A stretch of DNA of 64,000 bases from Sapria himalayana (GCA_029783825.1 JAREIK010017112.1:24895-88894); one strand, 5' to 3'. Shown: positions 22,900 through 35,199, counted from the first letter of the stretch. Translations and numbers: made by a program. The notes: a model not told the origin generated them from the letters alone.

Positions 22900-24490
22900 G
22901 TTTGATCATTGGATAAGAGGTGAGATGACGTGAATTTTTTCTTTGCCCCCTTAGGGCATACAAGCTGGTTATTATTGTGACTTTGTTATGATGCTTACTT
23001 TTGAGAAGTAGGCAATATCCCAAAAGCTTATTAGGTCATGGTCTTTCATTCAATATAGTTTCACAAGTATATGTTTTATACATGTCATAAAGTAAATTTT
23101 TATATAGATATCAATCTCACATAGAGGTTTCAAATGGGTTGTGTCGTGTTAGCACGACCCATTTGTGCAAGGCATGGCTGTGCCACCATGTCGTGCCATA
23201 CATAGCATGGTATGATTTATGTGTTATGCTAGGCACTGCACAGAAACTAGCTGGCCAACCCAGCATGGCATGGTGGCATGGCCTAGTGCAGTGTTGTGTT
23301 GGACCATGCCAGACCATTCCTATCAGAATCTATTGCATGAAAATATAATGGGTGGCTAGCTTATGTAGCTGGCTAATTGCAAATGGCCAAGTAAGCAAGA
23401 TTTGGCTTATTTGGTTGGATTTTTATATAATATTTACTTTCCCCATCGGGTAGTCACCCGATGGGACTTGACCCATGACCCATAGCAGGTCCTAGGTCCT
23501 TGGGAGAGTGGACCATGCCATCAGGCTAGGCACATGGGTCATTCCTAACCCAACAAAAGGCATGGCTCATGTCAGCTCAGCACAATACAAACCATGCCAT
23601 GGGGCAGTGCATTCTAGAACTAGGCATAGTTCCAAACCATGTCGTGCTAGGCTAGGCATGGTTGAACCATGCCTTCCATGGGTCGTGCCCGGGCTGCTCG
23701 ACCTAGTTGACACCTATAATCTCACAAGTATTGTGTAGACAATTCAATCAACCAATAATGAGTCAACTACTACTCTAATCAAAAAGATAAAACTATTTTT
23801 TTGTAAGACACTTAGATTCTAGGATTGGTCAATTTCATTATGTATAGTGGTTTGCATAAATTATTTAATTTTTATTATGCTTGGTTATACAATAATCGAT
23901 GGATTATTGTGAAAATATTTTATTGTCCTATTTGTATACAAGGTGGTTGTCACTCATTGGGTCTTCTCCAATGATGCTCTCTTCATAACTATCCCCTTAA
24001 TACTTCATCACCAAAACAACAAATTATCCTTACTAAAGAGTCACAAGTCCATATCTTTTAAACAATTTTTAACTACTATTGATAGTCGCTTCATATATGT
24101 ATTAATATTCTTCAATCATGTTTGTCATAAAGATATGAACTGGTATGATATTAAAAATCTTTATACTTTTGTATTTATAAGTATCATACTCATGATTATT
24201 AACACATATCTTCCCTCAAATCTCACTGGTATGATTCATATGATAGAAAAATAACTCATAGGTCTATAATCACCTTAAAAGTCATCTGCACTCATACTCA
24301 TATATGTCTTCTGGCTTAATGTCACTATCCACCAAATAACATTCTACTCCTACATTAAAATTGAAACCCTTAGAAAATATTTTATAAAATTTCTACATCA
24401 ACCGGGGGTTAGTTCATTAAGATGTGCACAATGGATTGGCCTATTAAATATTTGTTCTTTTGCCTTTATAAGTACTATACTCACATTCTA
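22900..24490 (-). repeat. Athila-like 3' LTR of G4, reverse orientation (LTR-D)
   Basis: As reverse complement this matches the forward LTRs. Near 22970 the GACTTTGTTATGATGC and AAAAGCTTATTAGG words mirror AGCATAACAAAGTC and CCAATTAGCTTTTG at 34832-34880. Further right it aligns directly with LTR-E (2326-3335), for example TAATGAGTCAACTACTAC at 23754 and TTTCTACATCAACCGGGGG near 24390. The MITE at 23122-23718 splits it. The LTR borders are approximate. It is followed on its right by minus-strand linker, protease and gag, as expected for a 3' LTR of a minus-strand element. Confidence 0.7.
23122..23718. mobile_element. hAT-type MITE-2 with perfect 8-bp target duplication
   Basis: A 597-bp insertion flanked by ATCTCACA at 23114-23121 and 23719-23726. 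The left terminus is TAGAGGTTTCAAATGGG; the reverse-complemented right terminus is TATAGGTGTCAACTAGG, with 10 of the first 12 bases identical. The 8-bp duplication and the TAGAGGTGTCAA-like TIR are hallmarks of hAT elements. The interior is rich in GGCATGG, CCATGCC and TGGCATGGTGGC words that pair with one another, so either strand can fold. Chance frames of 66-76 codons inside are not genes. It is related to MITE-1 and to the larger elements at 26020-27815 and 53350-58345. Confidence 0.93.
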
Positions 24491-25525
24491 CTCATGTCAT
24501 TATGCATAGTTGTAGCTTTGTATTTAAGTTTATAATTGACTAATTCATTCTTTATTCCCAAAGTTATAGTAATGGTTATAGCCATGACTTTGTCTTCAAC
24601 TTTTTCTTGTCCATTTTCTTTCTATAATAACAAAGTCATTGCACGATGCATAGCTATGACTTTGTCTTCAAGCTTTACATGGGCATTTTTTATTTAATAT
24701 AATACTATGCACAGTCATGGTTTGTATTTGATTGTCTCCTTTGTAATTTATATTTTAGCTTTGTCTTTCTTCAATGTTGCCTCAGCATTCTTGAAGTTGT
24801 CAATAAAGGATTCATTCAATGTCACAACTTCAAATAATATCATGACCTCATAGCAATCATCTTTCTCTATTCCTTATTTTTGTAACTCCAAAATAAATTC
24901 TTCTTCATATTTCTTACACATATCATTATCATAGCTCCAAAGTTATTATCTACTTCATCTCCTCCATCTCCATCAGACTAGTAGTATTCTATAAAATCTT
25001 TTCATTAGAAATCTATCTTTTATTGTATTGTAGTATGGAAGACATTGTATACTCTACAAAACTCATTTTCACTATTATCTAGATCATGCAAGCTATTATA
25101 AAGATTAAACTTTACTTATTACTCATTAATATGGAGAGTGAACTATCCTTTCTTGATAATGATAAGAGTTTATCCTATGGTTAAAATTGGTCCTCCTAAT
25201 ATTAATACTAGATAGCTGTCCTCCTCCATATATAATACAAAAAAAATCCAATAATGAAAATATAAATAAATATTACCTAATTAAATTAGGGCTAACTTTA
25301 TTTATTTCATCATATCACATAGCTCCAAAAACATTGCAAAATGTTTATTAGGATCCACCAATGATATTCTACTATACTGATGCTACTAAACCATGTTTTG
25401 GCTCAAACTCAAAGTAGTTAGCTTTCACTAATTGCAATAAATATCTAAATAATTATCCATCATTTAATTTATTAGCCATCATCCCAAAAGTTCATTAATG
25501 AGATTATCTAATCAATTAAGATCCA
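24491..25525 (-). pseudogene. Athila-like gag, protease and linker relic (G4)
   Basis: As reverse complement, 25520-25265 aligns with the gag-upstream segment of G1 near 4740-4915 (GATGGATAATTATT, AGTATAGT..ATATCAT, TTTTTGGAGCTATGTGA). Next, 25230-25120 reads LGGPILTIG, a stop, then TLIIIKKG, a form of the protease motif LGRPFLATG-ALIDV. Then come a run of KV/KM-type codons from repeated CATGACTTTGT words (24550-24900) and finally LTR-D. No reverse transcriptase or integrase sequence lies between protease and LTR. Confidence 0.65.
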
Positions 25526-26015
25526 CAAGTGCATATATCATATAATTAGTATAATGGATATTTGTGTAGATATAAATGCCACAAGGATTGTATTGGTAGT
25601 TTAGATATTCAATAAGAAATAACTCATTTTCAGTATAATGGATACTTAGATTTTTAAGTAGCCATAGGTCTAAGGTATGTTTATTTAATTTATATGATGT
25701 TGTTAAGTCATTTTATATATAATATGTTGAATACAAAATGAAGTTGAGATATTGTGCAATCATTTCTTATCTTAATGGTGAACAAGGTGGTTGTCACTAT
25801 TGAGTCCTTCCCAATAGTGATCCCCTCATAATTTACTCCTAAGTACTTCACAACTGAGATAATAATTCATTCATACATGAGAGTCATTTACAATCTCATA
25901 ATTATTTGTTATTTACTAGCCTTCATTATCATAAAGGTCAATGATTGGTATAGTTTGTAAGCATTTATAATTTTGGCTTCATAAGTATCATACTCTCACA
26001 ATTAACTTATGAATT
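25526..26015 (-). repeat. Athila-like 5' LTR of G4, partial (LTR-F)
   Basis: It aligns with LTR-E from its left edge: AGATTATCTAATCAATTAAG against AGATCTTATCTAACCACTCA near 2391, a shared ATTGTATTGGTAGTTTAGAT-like word, and AAGTATCATACTCTCACAATTAAC near 25984 against 2918. Only about 490 bp of roughly 1.36 kb remain. The break at about 26015 adjoins the hAT relic. Confidence 0.6.
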
Positions 26016-26019
26016 TTTA

Positions 26020-27815
26020 GGAAATATATAGTTAGTATTATGTAAACCTACTTCTAGCCAGCTTATCATAGAATTTTTAGGTCCACTACTAAAAATTATA
26101 TAAGAAAATATTATTAGTTAAAAAATTAATTAATAGTTAACAAATTTAGGAAATATAGTATAGTAGTAATCATGAAGTATGACATATGAATGAGTCATGA
26201 TAATGGATCATCACATGCCTTACCCCAACTATATAGATTCAAAATGTAAAGTTATATGAGTATATGATAAAGATCTTAAGGAAATATGATATTTAGAATA
26301 AAATATTTAGTATTATATTTAATAATACTTTGAATAATATAGTCATCATTAGTATGTTTGTCATAATTATTAGAAAAGAATTATTAGGTAAAATTTTTAA
26401 TGTTAGATGTATATATCACGTAATTAACCTTATAGTATAAATGGGAATAAAAGTTATTTATTCAGCACTACAAAAAAATCAAAAATTTATTATAATACCT
26501 TATGATGCCTAGTAGACAACAAGAGTTTTGTAGTATATGTCTATCAGTGAGTCTAAGAAAATTCCAAATGAATGTGAGATATCATTGAAATTATACCTAT
26601 ATGATGTTAGAATCATGTGTTGGTTACCAACAACTGATATCTAACAACATCAATAGTAAGAGTGTTGAACTTATTATTAATGATTCAAATAGTGATACAA
26701 AAATTCTTTTATAAAATTTTGAAAATATTTTATGATATGACAAACATGTATTAGTCTATGTTCACTCTCACCACTTGCATTGCATTGGATGCATATATGG
26801 AATTAGTGTCATGTTTAGCAAGTATAGAGGACATCTTATATTTCATGTCATGACTATTGAGATGGAAACCATGTATTTAAAATATTAGTCTTCCATTACA
26901 ACTCCATATTACTTAGGCACATATAGATCTTATAGTTAAGGTGGAATGTGTAGAAAATATATTAAGATGCATATCCACTTGATTAAACCAAGTAGATGAA
27001 GCTAAATGTTTTATTCACAAAATAATTAACTAACATATTTATATATTATGAAACTAGGTATAGTAGTTATACTAAGGCTCCAAGTATGGATATGGACACT
27101 ATATTTGGAGATGATAATATTTTTATTTAGATAACTAGGGGAAAACAATGGGGTGGTCAGTTAAATAGGAGCAAGCTATTTAAATACTTAGATACTGATT
27201 ACTACTTCAGCATACCACATAATGGTAATAAGAATTTGGATATTTTTGAGTTGGTTGAAATTATATGATTCCAGATATTCTATGCTATCTAAGATAGCAT
27301 GTGATCTGCTAGCCCCTTTAATTTAATATCTAGCATAAAATTGGAGTCTATTTTTTCTATAGTGGCCAATATTATTTTAGATATGAGATTCAGACTATGA
27401 GTAGATATCATAAAGACAGTTGCATGCTTGAAGGACAAAAAAGATTTAGGGTTGGACATTTAGGATAAAGTGAAAGAGTTGTTGGTAGATGATGACTTAT
27501 GTGACATCAAGGATATTAATGTCACCACTAGTACTACTTTCTAAATCATACATGAAAATGTTAATCTACATTCAAACTACCATACTATAGACATGGACTG
27601 ATGATTCATAGAATGGTGATTCATATTTTATTTATTTGTGTTTCTACTTATGTTATGTATCATATTTTGGATAGTATTTTTTTCATTTAATATTTTGAGT
27701 TGAGCCAAATATAAAATATTTATTTAAATTATTGGTTTTATTTTGATTCATTTAAAATCAAAATGAAAATGTATGGAACATCCACACTATCAAGAATACA
27801 TGATATGGCCCATTT
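26020..27815 (+). pseudogene. hAT transposase relic A with right TIR
   Basis: It aligns with 54672-56340 over its whole length. Translation in shifting frames gives hAT landmarks. Near 27330 comes SSIKLESIFSIVANIILDMR, the C-terminal dimerisation segment (usual pattern ASESAFS--GR-L--R). KTVACLKDKKDL, DKVKELLVDDDLCDIKD and a TYFGTYLDP-like segment are also seen. The right end, reverse-complemented, reads TTGAGGTGTCAAATGGG, the terminus of the MITE family. The GGCATGG-rich subterminal block is missing here and the left end is lost. Many stops. Transposase of the hAT superfamily acts in the nucleus on the element's TIRs; this copy cannot. Confidence 0.78.
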
Positions 27816-28430
27816 GACACCTCAAAATAATTGTTCTTTATAACATAAAGGCATGGCAACAAAATTTTCCATGACTAAAAATTATTTGGTGTTTTGTGAC
27901 TTTTGGGTACATAATGAATATGTCTCAATACTAGAAAATATTATGATTTCTTATACTAGTATGCCGCTTTGTTACTATGATGTGAAAATAACATCATAGC
28001 AAGAATTATATTTTAGAACTAATGCATCCATGATTCTAAGATAAAATCATGGTCACAAAGAAACTTACATAATAAAAAGATTATGATAACTAGGTATTAT
28101 AGATGTGACATACAAAGATTATCACAACTTGTTTTATAGAGTCACGACCAATAAAAAGTCTCATAGCTACTCAACAAGCTTGTGCTACTATAACCAAGAC
28201 TTGATATTAGAAATATAATGATTTTTTATTACTTGTTCACCCTCCAATTCAGCTCTCCACCAAGTTCACCAAATCTACTCAAATTATATTAAATTTCAAT
28301 AATATTCATCTAATTTCATAAAATTTTCAATAAAGTAAATTTTATCTATTTTACTCTCAAATTTAATAGAAATACACCATAAAACACTATGAAATAACCT
28401 AGAAAATTAATATGCTGACTAATGGTGAAC
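27816..28430. other. AT-rich stretch with CATGAC words
   Basis: No motif is identified. Words such as CATGACTAAAAATTATT and ATCATGGTCAC resemble the linker/X blocks of the Athila-like family. It is probably further decayed sequence of that family. Confidence 0.35.
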
Positions 28431-28439
28431 TCACATATT

Positions 28440-28470
28440 AAAAATTTTGCTCATTCTCGAGCAAAGAGAC
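28440..28470 (-). other. Athila/Tat-type 3' motif (CTCGAG between inverted GCTC words)
   Basis: On the minus strand the sequence TTTGCTCGAGAATGAGCAAA resembles the conserved CTTGCTCGAGGACGAGCAA box found downstream of pol in Athila/Tat and related Ty3/gypsy elements. It suggests the 3' untranslated part of the minus-strand element G3. Confidence 0.55.
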
Positions 28471-28599
28471 ATCGTCTATCTCTATAAATCTTCAAAAACA
28501 AAAAAAAAGAATAATACAACAGCACAAAAAATCAATCATTACACTACATCAATGGAGAGAAGAAGGTGGAAAGTGGATCAACCTTTCGTATCCAAATCC

Positions 28600-30170
28600 T
28601 TCAATGGAAAATATTGCTCTTAAGGGCTTGAATATGGAAATGGATGTGGAAGGTCTCTTTACATCTTGCTTGTTGCTCATTTCCCAATCCATCATCTTTG
28701 AAATCAACTTACATAAATCATCTTGTCTTTTTCTGATTGATTTGAGCTAATTTTCAAAAGTTCCTAGTGCAAAGTACATATTTTTCTAGTTTGCATTGCA
28801 CTTCTTTAAGTCTTTTATTCACTATTTATCTATATACTTTACGTTATCATCTATTTCATAATCTATGTATTTATCATATTTTGCACTCATTTTTGATGGA
28901 CTCAGAGCTGCTCAAATGTTTTAATGCTTCTCATCACTTCAATCTTCACTCTTTTTATTGCCTCTTCCAAGATCATTATAATCTAATCTTCATACTTGTC
29001 TTGCATGGACACAAAAAATAATCTTTTAGTCTTATTGAGATGCATCTCTCTCAATACATCATGTTGCTCCACCTTATCTTTGTCTTCATCTTCCTATCTT
29101 TTCATGTATTATTCCCACTTGTTCATTTTCTCCAACTTTGCAACCAAGAAATTATATATTAACTTTAGCTCTACCTTCAATCAAATTTATCTATCATCAA
29201 CCTCCAACTTCATATTCTTCAATAGTGTAAGAACTTCTACCAAATCTCTTTATTGTCTACCCATAGAAAAATTATATTTTAGTAGTGATTCTTAATCAAA
29301 CTTCTTTCCAATTTTTCTCAATGCTTCTAATGTGACTATGTGGAAGGCTGGCAATTCTTACCACCATTAATTAATTTTTTTTTAAGAACTAACTTTCTAT
29401 TTTTATCTCATCCAAGCTCTCTCTTCACACCTACCAATGTTAGGGGGGGTATATATGGGCTCCATTCATATTTGTCATCGAAAGTTAGGATTTCTTTGAC
29501 TTGGCTTTGCATCATAATCAAGATGGCATAAATTATGTTGTTTGAAAATTATCTCATTGTAAGTTAAGAATTGACTTCTCCAATATCTTCCCCAGATGAA
29601 TATTATAACCTCTCACTATGGAATAAATAAAGATCACCCTATCAATGTGATGGTAGAAATGTGGAGAATCATCTACAAAATATGGCACAAAAGGTATAAC
29701 TTAACTTTGTTCTCTTATGTTAATTCTCCCCTCACTAAGTATCCATATGTACATTTTGATGAAACTCTCCAACTATGCTTACTATCCATCAACATCTTGA
29801 TGATGGCCTTGTAGTTAGGTTGCATCTATAGGGTTTTGAATATCATACCATCCAAAGCTTTCTACATTCCAAACACCTCATTTATAAAGTCCCTATCAAA
29901 ATATAGTCAAACTCTTCTTACATAGCACATCTTATCTTGTATGTCATCAATATTGAAGTAAAACTACTGCATGACCATCATATTCATATTTTTCATCTAG
30001 GATCAAAATCTATATTAATTCATCCTCTATATTATCTGCTGGAAAGGTGTGATGAACTGACCAAATCCCTTTAGTCTTATGACTCATTTTAGCTTTCTCT
30101 TTCTTACCCTAAGCTTCAAAATGAGGGTTTCATCATCCATTATAGCTTTGATTTTCAAAAATGTGTGTCA
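28600..30170 (-). pseudogene. Putative plant-transposon (Transposase_32-like) ORF relic in G3
   Basis: On the minus strand 29880-29590 reads RDFINEVFGM, then YKAIIKMLMD, SWRVSSKCTYGYLVRGELT, then a VKLYLLCHIL-like segment with ILHISTITLIG. This resembles the 'putative plant transposon protein' domain (pattern ELTREAKVWLYFICHVLMPTTHTSTITRDR, then ALLLYAI..GK.INVG) often found in Athila-associated ORFs. The role is unknown. Frameshifts and stops disrupt it. The 28600-29340 part has no recognisable motif. It lies where RT/RNase H/integrase would be expected in a complete element. Assignment is from pattern memory and is moderate at best. Confidence 0.5.
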
Positions 30171-30447
30171 TTGTGAGTTTTATCAGTAATGGAGAAGAAG
30201 AAGAAAAAAAAAATTTTTACATAAATAAATTAGGGTTAGTGTGTTTTATAGAGTTAGGGTTTTAGTCATAACTGATGAAAAATAACAAAGACTTTGCATG
30301 TGGCCATATCTTTTTTTTAATTAAAGCACTATTAGGTTTGAGTGTTATGACTTCATTTTTTACATAAGAAAGTCATAGTTAGGTTTTAGTATCACGACTT
30401 CATTTGTCGTGAAGAAAGTCATGACTAGGTTGGAGTGTAATGACTTA

Positions 30448-30450
<3 letters not shown>

Positions 30451-30478
<28 letters not shown>

Positions 30479-30479
30479 T
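30451..30479. repeat. (AT)n microsatellite
   Basis: About 28 bp of alternating A and T within the minus-strand Athila-like relic. Confidence 0.95.
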
Positions 30480-30529
30480 TGAGTAGAATGTATACAAAAA
30501 AATAAAATAAATTACAATACATAGGACAA

Positions 30530-32060
30530 AAATTTTTGACTTTCATTTCAATCAATAATTTTAGCAGTCCATGCAATCTTCTCAGTATAATTATTTCTCT
30601 AAGCATGTCTTCTGAAATTCTCTTTCAACATAGGACCATATATCATGTGCCTTTCTTCAGGATATTTTTTAGTTGATGCTATGACTTTATGAAAAGTTTC
30701 AGCATGGTTGAATAATGTTTCACTTCACTAAGGTCATGGCTTTTTGTGAAGCTGCAACATTAGCATTTTCTCCATAAAATACCTAAGTCGTGGATATTGA
30801 ATAAGTCATAGCTTTTTCATTAAGTTTTTGTTTAATTAGTCATAGATTCTTTTTTTATACTTCTTTTATCAATCCAATGTGTAAATCATGACTTTTTAAA
30901 AATCATGATATCCTTTTGCAATATAACTTCTGCCTCTTCTTTTATTTGATATTCAGTGATAATTGTCTCTACTTCATCTTTCTCTCCAATTACATCAATA
31001 ATCTAGTAGACTATCCTCCTCTTGTACTATTTTTATAGTCTCAAAAGTTATGTTTATCAATTCATCATGTTCTATAGTTGAGAATTTCATCATTTCAACA
31101 TCTTCTTTAATATCTTTAAGGTACTTTGGCTTTGGTTCTTCTATTATCATGACTTTGAAAATATTGCAAGTTAAAAAAAATTCTCATCATCCAAGTCTAC
31201 TCTAACATTTTTTTCATCCAGAATTACCTCTAGTTCATTAGCTTCTACAACTTCAATAATTATTCATGAAGTCCTTTCATATGAAATCTACATTTTATCT
31301 TTTGGTTATGCATAGGAGGCTAGCTATTCTCTAGCAATTTTTCTCAAAATATTTTGGAATACATAGGCTTTTGTACAAGTTGAATTTTACTTGATCTTTG
31401 CTCACACAAAGTATAAATTCACTCTTCTTGATATCAATCAATGTTTGCAAACTCACTAAAAAAGATCATGCTAAGATCAATGAAACATATTATTCTTCCT
31501 CCATATCAAACACAACAATATCAGCATACTAAATTTGATAATCCCACTAAATCAGCTTATTAAACTTATAAACCTTTATTATGATAAATTTGATAATCCC
31601 ACTCATAAACTTGATTGATCTGTAGCCATGTATAGTGAGAGAGAAATTGAAGTATTCATTCTGAGATTCAACTTTTGTACTATGGATAATAGCATCAAGT
31701 TGATTCTCATCCCAAGTTATATAATACATTTTGAAAAGTATACTTTTTAATAAAGCATAGAATCATAAAACTTCTAAAATTTTTGAGCTTTCTTGAAAGT
31801 TTATATTGAATGATAGTGGGGTATCTAGGATAAGGCTCCCAAAAAGTTATTTTTTTTATTATTACTTATGATGTCCTTCATAAACATCACATAATGGAGC
31901 ATCTAGGATAAGAATTCAGTGAAAGAAATGTTGACTTTTAACTTTTTGAAATATTGAAAAATCTCTCAAATTATTTATTCAGTTTTCCATTTCTGAATCA
32001 CTATGAAAAAATAAGAATTAGTTGAAGGGTTTGTTTATAATTTGTATCTTTATTATCTAG
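30530..32060 (-). pseudogene. Athila-like gag end, protease and linker relic (G3)
   Basis: On the minus strand from 32060: RNGKLNK followed by FERFFNISK (gag C-terminal part), then EPYPRY...YKLSRKLKNFRSFMI near 31830-31760 (family pattern PRKLKDPGSFTIPC) and YTFQNVLYNLG near 31745-31710, where the catalytic DLGAS motif is broken. YRSIKFMSGIIKFII, VVFDMEEE and TLIDIKKSEFILCVSKDQVKFNLYK follow near 31460-31370. The Asp of the active site is not readable. A low-complexity linker with CATGACTTT words continues to about 30590. It is the best-preserved protease of this family in the window, yet interrupted. Confidence 0.78.
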
Positions 32061-32269
32061 CACATCATCCATCTCTTCATTTCTTTATTTAATATGCATC
32101 TCCTCCTCCAATTTTACTCCTTAATGTAATAACTAGTGGCATAAATTGGGTAGTGGGTTCTGATAGTGTTGTGATTTTGAAAAATGTTTGGCATCATATG
32201 TCACTATGTAGAGCAGCCTGATTTACAAAAAATTACAATATTGTCAAGCATAGCTTCCTCCTAATTCAG

Positions 32270-33465
32270 TGTTCAAATTATCAAATATTCTTATATATTT
32301 TGGTAATATTTGATGAAGTGTAAGCTCTAAAATATGATATTTATGGATCGATTTCATGATTTTTGAATTTTTGTAGATTTAGATGAATAGTCATAAAATA
32401 TATAACTTTATGGAGGTGTTTGATAGAGAGGTAGATTATGGAGTATTATATAGTTTTAGTATCCATTCATAGCTAAAACTCAACCTATTGGTCATGGAAA
32501 TCTTTGTATGTCATGACTCTGCTAACTCATTAGCATAATTTTTTTACCATATATTATATTTTTTGTGGCTGCAATATTAAAATAAAATCATTGTCATACT
32601 TATCTCATGAAATTAAAATATTGTGACCTTAATTTTATATCACAACAACCAAGTACCTCACTAGTCCTAAAAGTCATTATCACATTTTAGCACTATAATA
32701 TTATTTTTTATATGGCTCAATATATCAAGTTAGAACCATGACCTTTTTACAAAGCCATGTCTTTTGAGTTATAAAAAGTTATTAAGCCAATATCACTCGG
32801 GCCAAAGCCCCAAAAATTATTCATGTTATGACTTTTGGACATGAAATATTATAGAGGATACTATTCGAGTATGATCTTTCCTCAAGGTTATGACTCTTAT
32901 TCTCAAAAGAATGCAAAGTCATAACTTTTGTGTTCATGCTAATTTCATATGTTACTACATCTTTATAGCATAGAAATATGATATATGAGATAAGTTAAGG
33001 CCAATATTATGACATTTTTCTAGTATCAAGGCCATATGATGATCAAGAGAGACCAATGTCGATACCATGTGATTTTTTACCACCATAGCCATATTATGAT
33101 ATAAGGCACAATTCATGATATCACACTCATTTCTAGTGTCATGACCATATGATTAATAAGAAAGATAGATGTTGAATCTATGGTCATTCCCAATGAAGTA
33201 GCCATATGATGAACAAGAAAGACTAACACCGAATCCACGGTCATTACCTACATGATGACTTTGTGTTACATAAACGTTGGGACAAGTTCTAGATATTGCC
33301 CAGTACTATGACTTTGTGTTATAGAATAATTTAAATAAATTCTAAATTTATGGTCACTTTCTAGAATTATGACCTCAAGTTTAAGAGATGAAAGTCAAAG
33401 TTATAGCTTTCTTCTATAAATAACAACTTTCTATTTAAAGTGATGCTAAATTATTCAAATATAAA
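32270..33465 (+). repeat. CATGAC-rich repeat block X2
   Basis: Paralogue of X1 (3340-4615), with the same order of blocks: GGAGGTGTTTGATAGAGAGG near 32425, CATGACTCTGCTAACTCATT near 32512, and CTCAAGTTTAAGAGATGAA near 33372. The TATAAAAGAGGAAGAGATAG element at 33461-33480 looks like a promoter TATA box followed by a purine-rich leader. It precedes LTR-A directly, so it is either the 3' region of an upstream plus-strand copy or the U3 of a longer LTR. Confidence 0.65.
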
Positions 33466-33519
33466 AGAGGAAGAGATAGAAATCAAGAGGGGAACTATAT
33501 TCTTCTTCTTCTTCCATGC

Positions 33520-34885
33520 ACCAAGAAAAAGCAAATGTATGGCTATCAAATCCTAGGCATGAATTTTTTACTTTCTAGTGTTCCATGAGCAAGCAAAAAA
33601 TATAAGACTTAAGTTAATCCCTAAAGTTAGAAGGGATGACTTTCAAACCTCCCCCCACTAGGGTTGATTTGAAAAATTTATGTCAAAATAGCATAGGATT
33701 TGTGAACTTTATTTGTTTTATCTATAAATGATTTTATATCAATGAATGATGCTTTTATTTATATTGTATTATAGATATTGATGGATGGGTAATTTAACAA
33801 AATTAGAATTAGGGTTTTGACTATTCGTAGGTTTTTATGAAATTATCGAAGTGGATTGTGATAGATAAATAATGAGGCTTACCTGTGCATAAGGTATGAA
33901 GGAAATGATAGGCTTTCTAATTGTGATGCACGAGATAAATCTATATGTTAAAAATTGAAATTTGGTCATGTTAATCAATGTGAGTATGATGCTTAAGAAG
34001 TCAAACTCACAAATACTTTTACATACTTATTAATTGTACATGTTTTAGAATAACTAGTTCTTAATTGGGATGGACATTATCTAGAACATTCTTCTTAGAG
34101 CTTTATAGTATATGTGGAAGCCACATCAGCACCAAGAAGAATGATGATAGGTAATCCATGGGATATGCATGAGTATAATGTGATTCATAAGGTAGTGATA
34201 GCCCTTTTGAGTTACTTTCACTCCTATGGTTCCTACTTGCAAAACTTTAGGTAAGCATATATTAATTATATAAGTATGGTGCTTACGAAGCCAAAACTAT
34301 AAATATTCACAAACAATGTCAATTCTAGGTCTTTATGATACCTGAGATCAAAGAATTAGAGTATACATATAAAGTAACTATCAATGAAATTTGATAAGTT
34401 GCCTAAAAGGTATGGAATTGTAAATGAATCTCGAATAAAGATGAATTATTATATTGGTGGTGATATGCTAAGAATACAATTATGAAGGGACCACTATTTT
34501 TGATGGGTTCAATGATGAAAATCACTTTGTATGTCATTAGGAAAATGTGTCATTGCACAACATTATAATATTCATTCTATATCTAGACCTAATATAATTC
34601 AAACTATTTGAATATCTATCACATAAATTAAATGAACAAATCCATGGATTTAAGATTGATTCCATAATTCAAAATATCTATTTTTTTAGAATTGAGATGT
34701 CTGACTATTGATTGACCTATCTATTGATACAATCTCTATGAGATTGATATCTAGACAAAAAAAAATTATATTACTTATATCACTCATATACTTGTTGATT
34801 TTTATTGATGAGATAACCTTGCCAATTAGCTTTTGAGATACTACCTAACTAATAAAATTAGGCAGCATAACAAAGTCACAAAAAG
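33520..34885 (+). repeat. Athila-like LTR-A of a tandem LTR array
   Basis: It aligns with LTR-B (37405-38670 plus 43912-44000) and LTR-C (44945-45194 plus 49404-50520). Shared words include ATTGATGGATGGGTAATTT near 33779 against GTTGATGGATGTATATG at 37640, GCATAAGGTATGAAGGAAATGATAGG near 33885 against GAGGTATGAAATGAAAGAAG at 37751, and the AGCATAACAAAGTCAC 3' end. Left edge approximate. The right edge is set by the primer-binding site at 34889. Confidence 0.72.
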
Positions 34886-34888
34886 TTT

Positions 34889-34908
34889 TGGTACTATTGC
34901 CAAAGATT
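34889..34908 (+). other. Primer-binding site, tRNA-Asp type, after LTR-A
   Basis: TGGTACTATTGCCAAAGATT is a decayed form of TGGCGCCGTTGCCGGGGATT, the tRNA-Asp complement that many Athila/Tat-type elements use for priming. Comparable remnants follow LTR-B (near 43998) and LTR-C (50521-50537). Confidence 0.72.
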
Positions 34909-35199
34909 ATTTAGTTTGGTTAATTAATATGAATTGACATAACTATCCTTTTGAAAAAAAAATTATTTTTTAGTAGTTTAGATAGCATTGAGTTTGATAG
35001 ATATTCTTGGATCTAAAGGCTAGTCTTTTTAACTTGTTTAGATTATCTATAGTTGTATTTTAGTGTTTTGCTTGTCTTTTTTTCTTATTCTTTTTTTATC
35101 ACCCTTTAGGAGTCAAAACTCTGGAACCAAACTTACTCTTCTAGACCAAAATATCAAAAGAACTAAAATTGAAATTGTCAAACAAAAATAAGATAAAGA

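Noticed and set aside
23117..23738. Overlapping 66-76 codon frames in both strands around the GGCATGG-rich region
   Set aside because: They lie inside MITE-2, which has TIRs and a target duplication; the frames reflect its higher GC and lack of stop codons, not a gene.
28767..29531. Plus-strand frames of 63-99 codons rich in Ser, Phe and Leu
   Set aside because: Low-complexity T-rich sequence opposite a minus-strand element; no start context, domain or neighbour support.
30222..30266. TTAGGG-like words suggesting telomeric repeats
   Set aside because: Only isolated TTAGGGTT words separated by other sequence; no tandem (TTTAGGG)n run.
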